Shown: positions 22,504 through 30,950 of the stretch, piece by piece
How the letters are laid out: each line of letters begins with the position of its first letter
How positions within the stretch are numbered: the first letter of the stretch is position 1
IMG/VR virus record: IMGVR_UViG_3300044949_001082
Coordinates: 1-30,950 of that record
DNA: 30,950 bases
Reading direction: 5' to 3' (one strand)
Origin: a virus
Made by a program: the position numbers and the translations under genes
The notes under the pieces: model-generated
Seen by the model: only the letters and a program-made list of their open reading frames with translations
Told to the model about the DNA's origin: nothing
The model's database searches: none

Positions 22504-24123
22504 TTAGAATGATCCACCAGTTACAGGGTTTCTCATAACGATCTTCAACACCTTAGTTGGGTCTTTAACCCAGATGGCTGGCATTGTTTGAGTCATGAAT
22601 ACACGGTAACCATTAAAGTTTCCAGAACTTTGGAATCCTTGGGTACGACCCATATAGTCCATAGTACCGTTCTGATAGAACCATTTCAGTTGATTATCCC
22701 AAGAAAGTTTCAACAAGAAAATGTTGTCGTTAGTATTCTCAGTGATATCAAAGATAATGAAATTGTAGCTAGACAGAGGGAAACCATCAATAATAGGATT
22801 CTCAATGTCATTAGTATTAATGTTATCAAATGCAGGATTCAATACAAACTTAACGTTAGCCAAGAAAGGAATAACATATTGAGTGTAAGCAAAACCAAAG
22901 TTGAGATCCATTCCTTTACCAGTGATAGCACCAACTTCAGAAGCATTAATAACAAGACCAGAGTTAACAGCTTCACGTCTAATAGCTTCATTTACAAGAC
23001 GCATACCACCCATACCGGTTTGTACAACCAGTGAACGTTTGGGATCTGGTCCTTGAAACTCCACCTTACCATTGAAGAAGTTAAAGATTTCAGATTTAAA
23101 AAGATCTAGGTTGAAAGAAGCTTTATTGTAAACACGCTTGAAAGAGTTATCAAGCTGCTTCCAAAGACCTACAGACAAACGGATATCATCTGGACCGTCT
23201 TGCTTCACCTTACCACCTTGTCCCCACATCAAGTAGTTCTCAATGTCATTGGCAATTTTAGTGAGGTGAGCAGCTTCAAGAGCTGTAAGGAAAGAACGAG
23301 TAAGTTGACCAGACTGATAAGCTTTCTTTACATAGTCTTTACCCATTTTAGCAGCCATGGTCTCAAGAGAATGAACAGAAGGATCTACATTCTTGTCAAA
23401 GTTACGCCACAGTTCAATTACTGGTACAGTACCATCAGCACGAAGACCACCTTTCAACATCAAATCTGCACGACTAGAAATGCTATAATGTACGTGTGCT
23501 TCTGCACCACCTACATAGTTATAAAACTCACGGAAACCAGCAGATACGTTACCAAGATCGGAAAAACGCTCACCATATTCTCCACGAGCAGAACTCTTAC
23601 GGAACAGTTTGGTACCAACCTTCAAATAACGGTTGTCTAAGAAACGAGTAGTATCACTGTTAACAAGTTGTACAGTGTAAATGAAACCATCACCAGCGGG
23701 AATAATCTCATCTTGTACAATGTACATTTCCACACCGTTGTATTTGTCATAAGTGATGATGTCACCATGTCCAAAAGAACGTTTGTTAATTTTGATTTTA
23801 AATGTTTGACCGTCAACACCTTTGGTAGTGTTAGCAGATTCTACATCTTCTACAATGTAGGGAAGATCCTGAGCTACAGGAACTTGCCATTTGTACTCAC
23901 CACGTGCGTTATCTACAGAAATAACGTTCTTTCCACCAAAGCTAGACATTTGGTACAGAGGCATTTCTACCTTCTGTGCCATAGCCCAAAGATCCACCGG
24001 ACCAAGGTCGGTAGGCTCTGCACTCTTCAGCAGATTAGAAAGGTGGTAAGAATCTACGTGTGAGCTAGTTTGATAGCTGGTATCCCGCAGAAAAATACCG
24101 TTGTTTAAACTCGGAGTAGGCAT
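22504..24123 (-). CDS. Major capsid protein (539 aa)
   Basis: Called from gene order (TerL, portal, scaffold-like, then this), size, and the run of the sequence. The N-terminus (PTPSLNNGIFLRDTSYQ) is followed by helices and an extended segment; residues about 245-300 (SLETMAAKMGKDYVKKAYQ, TALEAAHLTKIANDIENYLMWGQGG) fit a spine-helix region of an HK97-type fold; later strands (SLVVQTGMGGMRLVNEAIRREA; KVLKIVMRNPVTGG) fit the P and A domains. HK97 fold is inferred, not shown. Codon choice appears richer in G/C than in neighbours, as for a highly expressed gene. It lies 32 bases after the scaffold-like gene and is followed by a structured RNA region. No delta-domain protease motif is seen in the window. 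Confidence 0.82.
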   Translation of the reverse strand: MPTPSLNNGIFLRDTSYQTSSHVDSYHLSNLLKSAEPTDLGPVDLWAMAQKVEMPLYQMSSFGGKNVISVDNARGEYKWQVPVAQDLPYIVEDVESANTTKGVDGQTFKIKINKRSFGHGDIITYDKYNGVEMYIVQDEIIPAGDGFIYTVQLVNSDTTRFLDNRYLKVGTKLFRKSSARGEYGERFSDLGNVSAGFREFYNYVGGAEAHVHYSISSRADLMLKGGLRADGTVPVIELWRNFDKNVDPSVHSLETMAAKMGKDYVKKAYQSGQLTRSFLTALEAAHLTKIANDIENYLMWGQGGKVKQDGPDDIRLSVGLWKQLDNSFKRVYNKASFNLDLFKSEIFNFFNGKVEFQGPDPKRSLVVQTGMGGMRLVNEAIRREAVNSGLVINASEVGAITGKGMDLNFGFAYTQYVIPFLANVKFVLNPAFDNINTNDIENPIIDGFPLSSYNFIIFDITENTNDNIFLLKLSWDNQLKWFYQNGTMDYMGRTQGFQSSGNFNGYRVFMTQTMPAIWVKDPTKVLKIVMRNPVTGGSF

Positions 24124-24155
24124 AGTAAATTGGATTTTAGATTAAATAAAATATT

Positions 24156-25442
24156 TTAACGTTTAAATATATTTGTAGGTCTAGCTATTTTGCGTGTTTT
24201 TGTTTCTTGTTCATCTTCTTGATATGAAGAAACATTTTTACGACTTTGTTCTGTTTTTAGCTGACGTACTGTTTGTTCAACTGCTTGATTCTTACCCTGT
24301 TTTACTAGATTTTGTCTATATTCATCAGGATTGGAAAGCAACCATAAAGCTTCAGCAATCAGAGGATAGTTGGGTTCTACAAACTGATATTTCTCTAAGA
24401 GATGTCCTAATAAGTTTGTAGGACGACCGCTTATAGAAGGATATTGAGGCTGAACAAGACCACTATAAAGCTGAGCCTGAGTTTTTTTATCAAGTTTTAA
24501 CCCATTAATCTCAGCCGGTCTCAAAGCTTCAAACACATTTTGCATGTAAGCCTGAGCAGCTTGTTCTTGTTGTTGTTTTCTTGATTCTTGTTCTGCAAGT
24601 TGAGACTGAACAATCTCTTCTTGCATCTGATCTAGCTTTGGTTTGAACTGCTTGGCTTTCTTTTCTAGTACACCAAGGTCTTTCCAAGTGGTAATTTCTT
24701 CTTCTATTTCTTCCTCATTACCAAAACCGGTAGCTTGTAAATACGATTTAACAATACCTTCTTGGTCATTTTCATCTGCTGGATTTAAAGATCTCACTTG
24801 TTCTACCTGAGCTAGAGCTTGGAAAAGACCTTTAAGATCTTGTCCTCCATCCATTACATATTTAGCAGCATATTGAAGTTCATCAGGTAATGACTCAAAA
24901 AACTCTTTAGGAGTTTTAGCAGCTACCTCTTGCTTAAGATTATCTATGTTAGCTTGCCAAAGTTCTTCTACGTCTTTTTCTCCTAGACCACTTAAATAGT
25001 CATCAAGAGTTTGTTTACTTTCATCATAATCATCAAAAGCAAACATTTCCTTTGACTCTATACGCTTCTTAAGAAACTCAACTAAACCAGATTTTTCTGT
25101 TTTAGGACGTCCACCTTTAGGTTTATTATCTTCTTCAGCATCTTCTTCAGTGATCTCATCAAATACACTTGTAGATGATGTTCCACGTGGAACGTTTTTC
25201 TCTTTGTCTTTGTCTTTGTCAGCTTGATCATCTTCACTAGAATCTGCTCCAACTTGATCATCATTGTCAATAAAACTAAGATCAACATCTTTCTTAGAAA
25301 AAATACTTGGTCTGGCTTCTGGTTTACTTGCATCAACTGCTGTAGGTGTTACAACACTTTCTGCACCAGGTGCTCCTAACCAACTGTCAATGTCAACGTC
25401 TACTTGTTGTACATTGGTCTGTACATTTGATTGATTATCCAT
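24156..25442 (-). CDS. Scaffold-like acidic protein (428 aa)
   Basis: The first 110 residues are acidic and probably disordered (SSEDDQADKDKDKEKNV; FDEITEEDAEEDNKPK). An AT-hook-like core lies at about 108-117 (PKGGRPKTEK, with the GRP centre). The middle is helical (EFFESLPDELQYAAKYVM), and residues about 250-310 are a Gln-rich coiled coil (EEIVQSQLAEQESRKQQQEQ). The C-terminus is basic (KIARPTNIFKR). Placement between portal and capsid genes, an acidic N-terminus, coiled coil and a basic C-terminus are typical of phage scaffolding proteins, which shape the procapsid and then leave. A capsid-bound DNA contact is possible from the AT-hook. Confidence 0.72.
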   Translation of the reverse strand: MDNQSNVQTNVQQVDVDIDSWLGAPGAESVVTPTAVDASKPEARPSIFSKKDVDLSFIDNDDQVGADSSEDDQADKDKDKEKNVPRGTSSTSVFDEITEEDAEEDNKPKGGRPKTEKSGLVEFLKKRIESKEMFAFDDYDESKQTLDDYLSGLGEKDVEELWQANIDNLKQEVAAKTPKEFFESLPDELQYAAKYVMDGGQDLKGLFQALAQVEQVRSLNPADENDQEGIVKSYLQATGFGNEEEIEEEITTWKDLGVLEKKAKQFKPKLDQMQEEIVQSQLAEQESRKQQQEQAAQAYMQNVFEALRPAEINGLKLDKKTQAQLYSGLVQPQYPSISGRPTNLLGHLLEKYQFVEPNYPLIAEALWLLSNPDEYRQNLVKQGKNQAVEQTVRQLKTEQSRKNVSSYQEDEQETKTRKIARPTNIFKR

Positions 25443-25557
25443 AAGTTATTTGGTTTTTTATGGGGGTTCTTCTACATTAAAAATATACGATTTTAAACTC
25501 TTAAAATTTAAAATGTATTATAAAAAAATACCTGAAGTATGGATAATAGAGCTATAA

Positions 25558-28311
25558 CTATTTATCCTTTTTCTTCGAAGAAGACTTTACGTCATACTTG
25601 TTCTTATTTTCCCGAGCTATCTGCAGTTGTTTATCTGCTATTTGCTTTTGGGTCTGTAACTTTTCTCTATCTAACTGAAGCTTTTGATTACCAAGTTCTT
25701 TTTTAGAAAGTTCAGACTCTCTTTTTAAATTCATTTGATCTTGATATCGTTGCTCACTTCTAATTCCTTCTAAAACGTCTTGATAGTCAGACTGCTTATT
25801 TTCATTTATATCTACTGCTGAACCATAACCAGCTGCACGTATTTCAGCTACAGTGATGTCTTTTTGTATCATCTTATCATCACGATCAGACTGGGCTTGA
25901 AGATCCATTTGTTTTTGACGCTCTTGACTTTCTAGCATTTCTTGCTGCATTTGTTGCTGAGCTTGCTGCTCTTGTTGTTTCTGAGCAAGCATTTTTTCCT
26001 CAGCAGCTTTAAGAACACCAGTAAGTTCAGCTATAGACTCGGATTTAATAACATTTCCAAGATCATAAATAGAAGCACCAGTGGTGTTATTATTTATAGC
26101 AAGCTGTTTAAGCTGCTCCATTACAGCACGGGAATTAGTTTTAGTAGTGCAAAATATATTAAGATCTCTAAGAAGAAGGTCTGTACCATTCATCTCAAAG
26201 TTCATTTTTTCATCCTTAGATGTTATATATGTAAGTCTTACACTAGGTTTCTTAGAATGATAGTATTGAGCCAGGTCAGTTCTCATTTGGTGAACTCTTG
26301 GCATTAAGTTATCACTATGTTGTATAAAGTATTGTTCTGTCTGGGCATAACTAGCATTCATAGCTTGTTCTACAGCAGTGGCTGTTTGTTGCTGGGCTAT
26401 TTGTGCTCCCATACGTTGGGGATTTAGACCAATAACTTCAAATGCTTGATTTTTAAAATATGTAGCAAGCTGAATACGAGAAAGAAGACGGTTTGTTTGC
26501 TCAAGATTAAGCACTTGATAATGCTGAAAGTTTAATGCATTCTCAGTGTTAGTAATAGATGTATCTAAGGGTAACATCTGAAAGTTCTTCATTGCTACAT
26601 ATGCTTTAGACAAATTATTCTTTCCCCAATCTTCACCCATAGAATGACGCGGTAAAGAGTTTTGGTCCAAAAGAATAACAGTTCCAAGCTCATCTACTAA
26701 TATATCAGCTATTTGGTTATTCACTATATTAAAACTAATTTGGTAGGGTTTCATAAGATCTACCATAGATGTACTACGGGAGTTTCTGTCTCCAAATACA
26801 GCTCCTTCTACAGGAAGTTTGCAACCATAGAGTGTACTATCACCTTTAAATTGAAACGGAATACGCCCTGGTTTACCTCCATTGAGTCCAAGATAAATAG
26901 GATTTATACCACCTGGATTATTCATGCCCCAAAATGCTGGACGGTTTGGACCAATCTTAACACCACCCCAAGTTTCATTAATCCATATCCAATCAATATG
27001 TTCACCAAAGATTAAATTATCTTTAGTTTTCTGCTTATATAAAGCTGTGTTATACAGTGGTTTATCTGTAACCTTATAGTTTTCAGATATTATATCTTGT
27101 ATAATCTCACCTTCTTCAGTGATTTTAGTAAGATGACCAAGCTTACGCTGTGATTTCCAATAGATTGTAGATACTCTAAGCATATGAGATTTTCCAAAAT
27201 CTACAGTGTCTTCAGAGTCTGAAAGAATCCATTCCACTATATCACCAGTACCAAACTGATTATCATATACAGACATGTATTGTCTATAAGCTAAAGAAGG
27301 CATCTGGGTATTCCAGTCATGTGGTTTTGTAGCATCATAGTATGACCCATCATTTTGATAACCTTGTATAGCATAACCTGCTGAACGTATAGGATAAACA
27401 GCTTCTAAAGATTCTAGTTGTTCCTGAGTCATCATCCATCCGTATTTATCAATAACGTCTGATACAGATAGAAGATCCATTTTACCCACCCAATTACCCT
27501 GGCTAATATAACGTACATCTGGACTTTTATGATAGAAAGTCAAAAGAGGATTCCAAAGTTCAAGCTCATAATCATCTTCCATCATTCTAAAATGCCAAAA
27601 CTCACGATCTGTAATTAACATATCTCTAAAAGCACGCTCTTCAAGTTCTTGCATTTTAAATCTTTCCTCATCCACACTCATTTGATGAGAAGCCCACTCC
27701 TCAATCATTGACCGGTAGTCTTTACGAAAAAAAGATTCTATTTCAGGAAGTTGTTTTAGATTTTCGGGAGCTGTTGCTTTTTGCATTTCTTCACTATCTA
27801 ACTCCACTCCCATATTGAGCATTTGCATCATGATCTTACGCTCAGCATCCTCTAAAAGGACATTTTCAAGCATAGATCTCTTTTCTTCTAACATTTCATT
27901 ATAAGAAATGTCATCCACTGCTTTAAACATTATACGGGAAGAACGCTTAGAAAACTCATTACATAGAACGTTCACTACATTAGGAATAATAGGATAAAAC
28001 TTAAGTTCTAAGGCAGAAGCATCCTCTTTTGTAAGAGTATCTATCAAATCTGCCATTTCGTTATCTTCTTCTACAATATAATCAGTCTTATCTATAATAC
28101 CCTTTGCAAGCTTGTAGTTTTTCATTAACCTACGAGCATTACGTCTGAGTTGCTTCATTCCCTGAAACTCTAACCAATCAAGATTGTGAGCTCTCCATTC
28201 ATCGTCTTTCTCTTTTTCTAGTAAAAACTGAATGGGTTGCGTTAACGTACCCATCTTTTTATATTCAGCTTTTTTACCAGCTTTGAGATCTAGAGCATTA
28301 TATAACTGCAT
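25558..28311 (-). CDS. Portal protein (917 aa)
   Basis: Follows TerL, with one small gene between. Residues about 52-80 (KQLRRNARRLMKNYKLAKGII) and 103-120 (LKFYPIIPNVVNVLCNEF) match the opening of portal proteins of crAss-like and related Bacteroidota phages, where a FYPII-type helix start precedes a [GN]E-[FE] segment. Later, TATAVEQAMNASYAQTEQYF and an NRLLSRIQLATYFKNQ helix fit the portal crown/stem region. Residues about 770-917 are a long Gln/Lys/Glu-rich tail (KQQEQQAQQQMQQEM through REKLQTQKQIADKQ), an unusual extension that may form a coiled coil or barrel inside the head. The portal is the 12-mer vertex channel for DNA. Stop is TAG, while the neighbours I read end in TAA. The length exceeds typical portals of 500-750. 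Confidence 0.85.
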   Translation of the reverse strand: MQLYNALDLKAGKKAEYKKMGTLTQPIQFLLEKEKDDEWRAHNLDWLEFQGMKQLRRNARRLMKNYKLAKGIIDKTDYIVEEDNEMADLIDTLTKEDASALELKFYPIIPNVVNVLCNEFSKRSSRIMFKAVDDISYNEMLEEKRSMLENVLLEDAERKIMMQMLNMGVELDSEEMQKATAPENLKQLPEIESFFRKDYRSMIEEWASHQMSVDEERFKMQELEERAFRDMLITDREFWHFRMMEDDYELELWNPLLTFYHKSPDVRYISQGNWVGKMDLLSVSDVIDKYGWMMTQEQLESLEAVYPIRSAGYAIQGYQNDGSYYDATKPHDWNTQMPSLAYRQYMSVYDNQFGTGDIVEWILSDSEDTVDFGKSHMLRVSTIYWKSQRKLGHLTKITEEGEIIQDIISENYKVTDKPLYNTALYKQKTKDNLIFGEHIDWIWINETWGGVKIGPNRPAFWGMNNPGGINPIYLGLNGGKPGRIPFQFKGDSTLYGCKLPVEGAVFGDRNSRSTSMVDLMKPYQISFNIVNNQIADILVDELGTVILLDQNSLPRHSMGEDWGKNNLSKAYVAMKNFQMLPLDTSITNTENALNFQHYQVLNLEQTNRLLSRIQLATYFKNQAFEVIGLNPQRMGAQIAQQQTATAVEQAMNASYAQTEQYFIQHSDNLMPRVHQMRTDLAQYYHSKKPSVRLTYITSKDEKMNFEMNGTDLLLRDLNIFCTTKTNSRAVMEQLKQLAINNNTTGASIYDLGNVIKSESIAELTGVLKAAEEKMLAQKQQEQQAQQQMQQEMLESQERQKQMDLQAQSDRDDKMIQKDITVAEIRAAGYGSAVDINENKQSDYQDVLEGIRSEQRYQDQMNLKRESELSKKELGNQKLQLDREKLQTQKQIADKQLQIARENKNKYDVKSSSKKKDK

Positions 28312-28316
28312 GATTA

Positions 28317-28643
28317 TTAATTATTTAGATCAACTGTAAGAAACGTAGTGGTGGTGTAACCTCCTAAATTTGTATTACTAACAGTGGTACAACTTCCTGA
28401 ACCGGTTCCTGCAGTACCACTAGTATAAATAATTGGTAATCTACCAATTAATTGATTAGGAGTAATATACGAATTGTGCCAACCAGGAACGTGTTTAATT
28501 GGAGATTCTGCAACAGCTTCTTCTTTCTCTTCTTCCAGGTCTTCTTCTTTTAAAAGCAATAAAGCTTCCTCTAGTGTAAGGGAGCTTTCTTTTATTAATC
28601 TACTTAGAATACCTACTTTCTCTTTATATAGTGGATTTTCCAT
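28317..28643 (-). CDS. Unrecognised small protein between TerL and portal (108 aa)
   Basis: The first 45 residues are helical and acidic (LSRLIKESSLTLEEALLLLKE, EDLEEEKEEAV); the rest contains a Trp/Pro turn (KHVPGWHNSYI) and a Gly/Ser/Thr beta tail (TSGTAGTGSGSC, GGYTTTTFLTVDL). It overlaps the TerL stop by one base in a TAATG and ends 5 bases before the portal start, so translation is coupled. The size and place might suit a small packaging factor, but I see no helix-turn-helix of a small terminase. The two-part make-up, a helix and a beta tail, is odd for its length. Confidence 0.65.
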   Translation of the reverse strand: MENPLYKEKVGILSRLIKESSLTLEEALLLLKEEDLEEEKEEAVAESPIKHVPGWHNSYITPNQLIGRLPIIYTSGTAGTGSGSCTTVSNTNLGGYTTTTFLTVDLNN

Positions 28644-30850
28644 TATTTTAAGTTTTTAAAGGGTGAACGAGCTATTTTCATACCGTTAGAATTTCTCCCT
28701 GAAGAACCAATATGTCTAAAAGGTCCCCAATTTAATTTACTAAATTTTTTTGAGTTATCCAACTTTTTATCTCCATGCTCTATACGTTTAGTCAAACCTC
28801 TATTGGATTGCTGCACCTTAGCAAAAGCTACAAGTGCACAAAAAGCTACAAGCCGGTCAACGTTTACACCATCTCTGTATGCTTGCATTTCTTTTAGAAG
28901 CATAATATCTGGAATACGTTCCACTCCATATATAGTTTTAACTATTTCCCCATCTGGTTTAGTTTCATGATCTAGTTCTTCTTTAAGAAATTCTATTCCG
29001 TAAGATAGAATAGTGCCTTTAAAAAGTGTACCCACGTTCTTCCATCCATACTCTTGGAATACATTTCTATTAGCTCCAATGTCTTTTAAGAATAAAATCA
29101 TGTCTTTAGGAACTAGATAACGCTGCTTTTTCTTAGAAATCATGTATTGTATAAAAAGAGCTACGTTGTTTTCCACTATCGTCCAGGCGTTATACCATTC
29201 TATAAGAAGTTCTAAACGTTCATGTGTTTTGTTTATATCATCAAAACGTCCACACCAAGAAGCCACTATCTTATCACGTTCTATGGAGTTTTTCACCTTA
29301 CCATCTCCTTCATCCTTAATTACTTCTACAGGATTCTTATAGACATACATAGCACACAAAGAATCTGATGTTGTTGTTTTACCTTCTCCTACAGGATCCA
29401 CAGAAGCATAATACATTCCAAAAGGAGCATCTTTTGCAGGACGTTCATAAATACATATAACACCCTCTTTATTTTCTAGTTTTTTAGAAATAGGAAATTC
29501 CATTATAGGAATTTTACGAGAAGGCTTATCTATAATTTTACCTTCTGCATCACGTGAAAGTTCTAAATATTCTACAGAGTATTCTTTATCAGATATACGT
29601 TGCATTTGTTTAGAAACTAGATAAGGAGGAAATACACTCACCTTACGTGTAGCAAAAGCTTCTTCTATATTTCTTGGACTTTGAGAAAGTTCTAACTGAT
29701 ATGCATCTGGTGCTAAATCACGTTTGGCTTTTTCAAATCTACGTTCCAAAGCTTCTAGTGCTTCCTCCACTAAAGAATTACCATACTGGTCTATGTAAGG
29801 AGGCATGCTCCACTGCTCAGGTATAAAAAGACCAGTGATTCCTATTGCACCATCTTTGTCTAATAGATTAGATTCTACACCAAAAAATCCATTTTCTTCT
29901 GGATGTAAAACATATTCTTTCATGGGCTCACACTGATCAAGATCACCCACAGAACCTGCAGCAATAAACTGTCCTGTAATAATATCACCTGATTTTAATG
30001 CTGGCTTAATAAATCCGTATGTGTCATACATTTTTGGAGCAATACCTCCTTCTTCATGAAAGAAATAAGTTACTGGTCCACCAACACCATTTGTAGGATC
30101 TTTCTCAAATGAATAACCTGCTATAGTGGATTTTAATCCTTTATAAGTGTCTCTTCCATTAATCCTCACTTTAATACGTTGTTGCCAAGCAAACACTTTA
30201 TCAGGTTCAGAAGGTCTGTACCAAGCTGTATGCTCATTTAAGAAATTTCTATATTCTTCTAAAAACTTCCAAGAACCTTTTTCATTTATGTAGTCTTTAA
30301 GAGATGCACCAATTTTACATATACTACCTTCTTCAAACCAATAGGTATTTATAATTTTTGCCATGTGGAAATAAGAAGAAGCAATCTGACGTTTTTTTAA
30401 AATAATAGCATGCTTGTAATTTAGTTCTGCTAGAATTTCATAAAGAGCTAAATGATATTGTGCATCTCTCACCTTTGCAAAATCAAACTTCTTTTCTTCC
30501 TTGTCATATATAGGAAGAAAGTTAAGCCACATATAATAGTCTCTTGTTAAATACCAAGAATTTCCATTACTTTTAACTATTATTCCTTTTCTGCATTTAA
30601 GTTTTTGGTCATCCCAATAAACTTTAAAATCTTTTGATTTAAAAGGAGCAGAACAATAAAATCCTTGTTGTCTAAACTTACGTGCCTCAGCATTAAATAT
30701 TAAAAAAGATTCGTCAAATTGATATTTACCAGGTTCTTTAAATATAGAAACTAAATAGTTTTTAAAATCATTTCTTGTAGAAAAAGAAGTGGTGGTCCAT
30801 TGACCGTTTTCATATGTAGGCACTTCAATAAACATATTATTAGTGTCCAT
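28643..30850 (-). CDS. terL: Terminase large subunit (735 aa)
   Basis: ATPase half: Walker-A-like ILKKRQIASSYF (K152, K153, R154, S158, S159), Walker B VTYFFHEEGG (E266, E267), and a coupling motif IAAGS (297-300). Nuclease half: ASVDPVGEG (D485), TIVENN (E560) and NVDRLVAF (D665) are the three acidic residues expected of the RNase-H-like fold. The protein cuts concatemeric DNA and pumps it through the portal. The Walker A lacks the classical GK[ST]; lambda-type terminases have a related deviant loop with the Lys at the start. The ATG overlaps the end of the upstream gene by 11 bases, and the stop overlaps the 108-aa gene by one. The C-terminal 60 residues are basic. Confidence 0.93.
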   Translation of the reverse strand: MDTNNMFIEVPTYENGQWTTTSFSTRNDFKNYLVSIFKEPGKYQFDESFLIFNAEARKFRQQGFYCSAPFKSKDFKVYWDDQKLKCRKGIIVKSNGNSWYLTRDYYMWLNFLPIYDKEEKKFDFAKVRDAQYHLALYEILAELNYKHAIILKKRQIASSYFHMAKIINTYWFEEGSICKIGASLKDYINEKGSWKFLEEYRNFLNEHTAWYRPSEPDKVFAWQQRIKVRINGRDTYKGLKSTIAGYSFEKDPTNGVGGPVTYFFHEEGGIAPKMYDTYGFIKPALKSGDIITGQFIAAGSVGDLDQCEPMKEYVLHPEENGFFGVESNLLDKDGAIGITGLFIPEQWSMPPYIDQYGNSLVEEALEALERRFEKAKRDLAPDAYQLELSQSPRNIEEAFATRKVSVFPPYLVSKQMQRISDKEYSVEYLELSRDAEGKIIDKPSRKIPIMEFPISKKLENKEGVICIYERPAKDAPFGMYYASVDPVGEGKTTTSDSLCAMYVYKNPVEVIKDEGDGKVKNSIERDKIVASWCGRFDDINKTHERLELLIEWYNAWTIVENNVALFIQYMISKKKQRYLVPKDMILFLKDIGANRNVFQEYGWKNVGTLFKGTILSYGIEFLKEELDHETKPDGEIVKTIYGVERIPDIMLLKEMQAYRDGVNVDRLVAFCALVAFAKVQQSNRGLTKRIEHGDKKLDNSKKFSKLNWGPFRHIGSSGRNSNGMKIARSPFKNLK

Positions 30851-30950
30851 GTATAAGTAAAGAAACCCATATTCCTACAAAAGAGCCGGCTAGTCCACCT
30901 AGTGCGTAACCTAACCAAAGATGCACACTGTCATCACTCTTTGCTATCTT
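30840..30950 (-). CDS. C-terminal end of a small membrane protein, 5' end outside window
   Basis: The frame is open from the window edge (first codon AAG at 30950-30948) to TAA at 30842-30840, showing the last 36 residues. They contain one hydrophobic segment of about 20 residues with Gly spacing (LWLGYALGGLAGSFVG, then IWVSLLIHGH), a typical single membrane span. It overlaps the TerL start by 11 bases, so it is cotranscribed and perhaps coupled. A holin-like or other small membrane role is possible; too little is visible to say. Confidence 0.6.
   Translation of the reverse strand, partial: KIAKSDDSVHLWLGYALGGLAGSFVGIWVSLLIHGH

Noticed and set aside
25490-25507. ATTTTAA/TTAAAAT inverted repeat between scaffold and portal genes
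   Set aside because: Seven A/T pairs in a very AT-rich gap are expected by chance, and no U-tract of note or GC pair supports a terminator.
25558-25560. Stop-codon reassignment (TAG read as an amino acid)
   Set aside because: The portal ends in TAG, just after a lysine-rich tail, as an ordinary stop, and the genes read normally with the standard bacterial code.
1-30950. Diversity-generating retroelement, CRISPR array or integrase/attachment site
   Set aside because: No reverse transcriptase, no regularly spaced identical repeats and no recombinase were seen. The repeats present are diverged coding repeats.

Overview
This window looks like the virion-gene block of a tailed double-stranded DNA phage (Caudoviricetes), probably one infecting a Bacteroidota host. 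Every supported gene lies on the minus strand, so transcription and gene order run from high to low coordinates. The DNA is AT-rich, genes are packed with short gaps or TAATG-type overlaps, and I see no purine-rich Shine-Dalgarno motif before the starts I inspected; AT-rich leaders are usual in Bacteroidota. The portal has a FYPIIP stretch of the kind I associate with crAss-like and related Bacteroidota phages, but the sequence alone does not place the family.

Head module (30950 to about 20200): the end of a small membrane protein, the large terminase (TerL), a 108-aa protein, the portal with a long Q/K-rich tail, an acidic scaffold-like protein, the major capsid protein (MCP), a 179-base gap full of inverted repeats, an unrecognised 338-aa protein, a neck-type protein, and a 141-aa protein with the exact ferroxidase-ligand spacing of Dps mini-ferritins.

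Tail and adhesion module (20140 to about 908): a 502-aa protein that is probably an abundant tail protein and ends at a strong terminator; a 180-aa protein; a 47-aa zinc-ribbon protein; a 196-aa fibre-type protein; an 800-aa fibre with YadA-like head repeats; two small conserved-looking proteins; an 879-aa repeat protein; two very small genes (54 and 53 aa); a 1434-aa fibre ending in an S74 intramolecular chaperone; and small beta-rich proteins. A 173-aa gene sits between a possible promoter and a clear terminator. The leftmost structural genes form a set of Cys-rich, fibronectin-III-like and Ig-like proteins, closed by a hairpin terminator near 842-869. Beyond it begins a metallophosphoesterase gene that runs off the window.

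How the parts fit: TerL and portal package DNA into a shell built from scaffold and MCP, the neck protein joins head and tail, and the many beta-rich repeat proteins supply tail tip, fibres and surface-binding domains. No tape-measure protein, small terminase, lysis gene, replication gene, tRNA or CRISPR array is evident here. The most unusual items are the structured intergenic element after the MCP gene, the Dps-like protein inside a virion operon, and a fibronectin-type domain that appears to be split between two adjacent genes.
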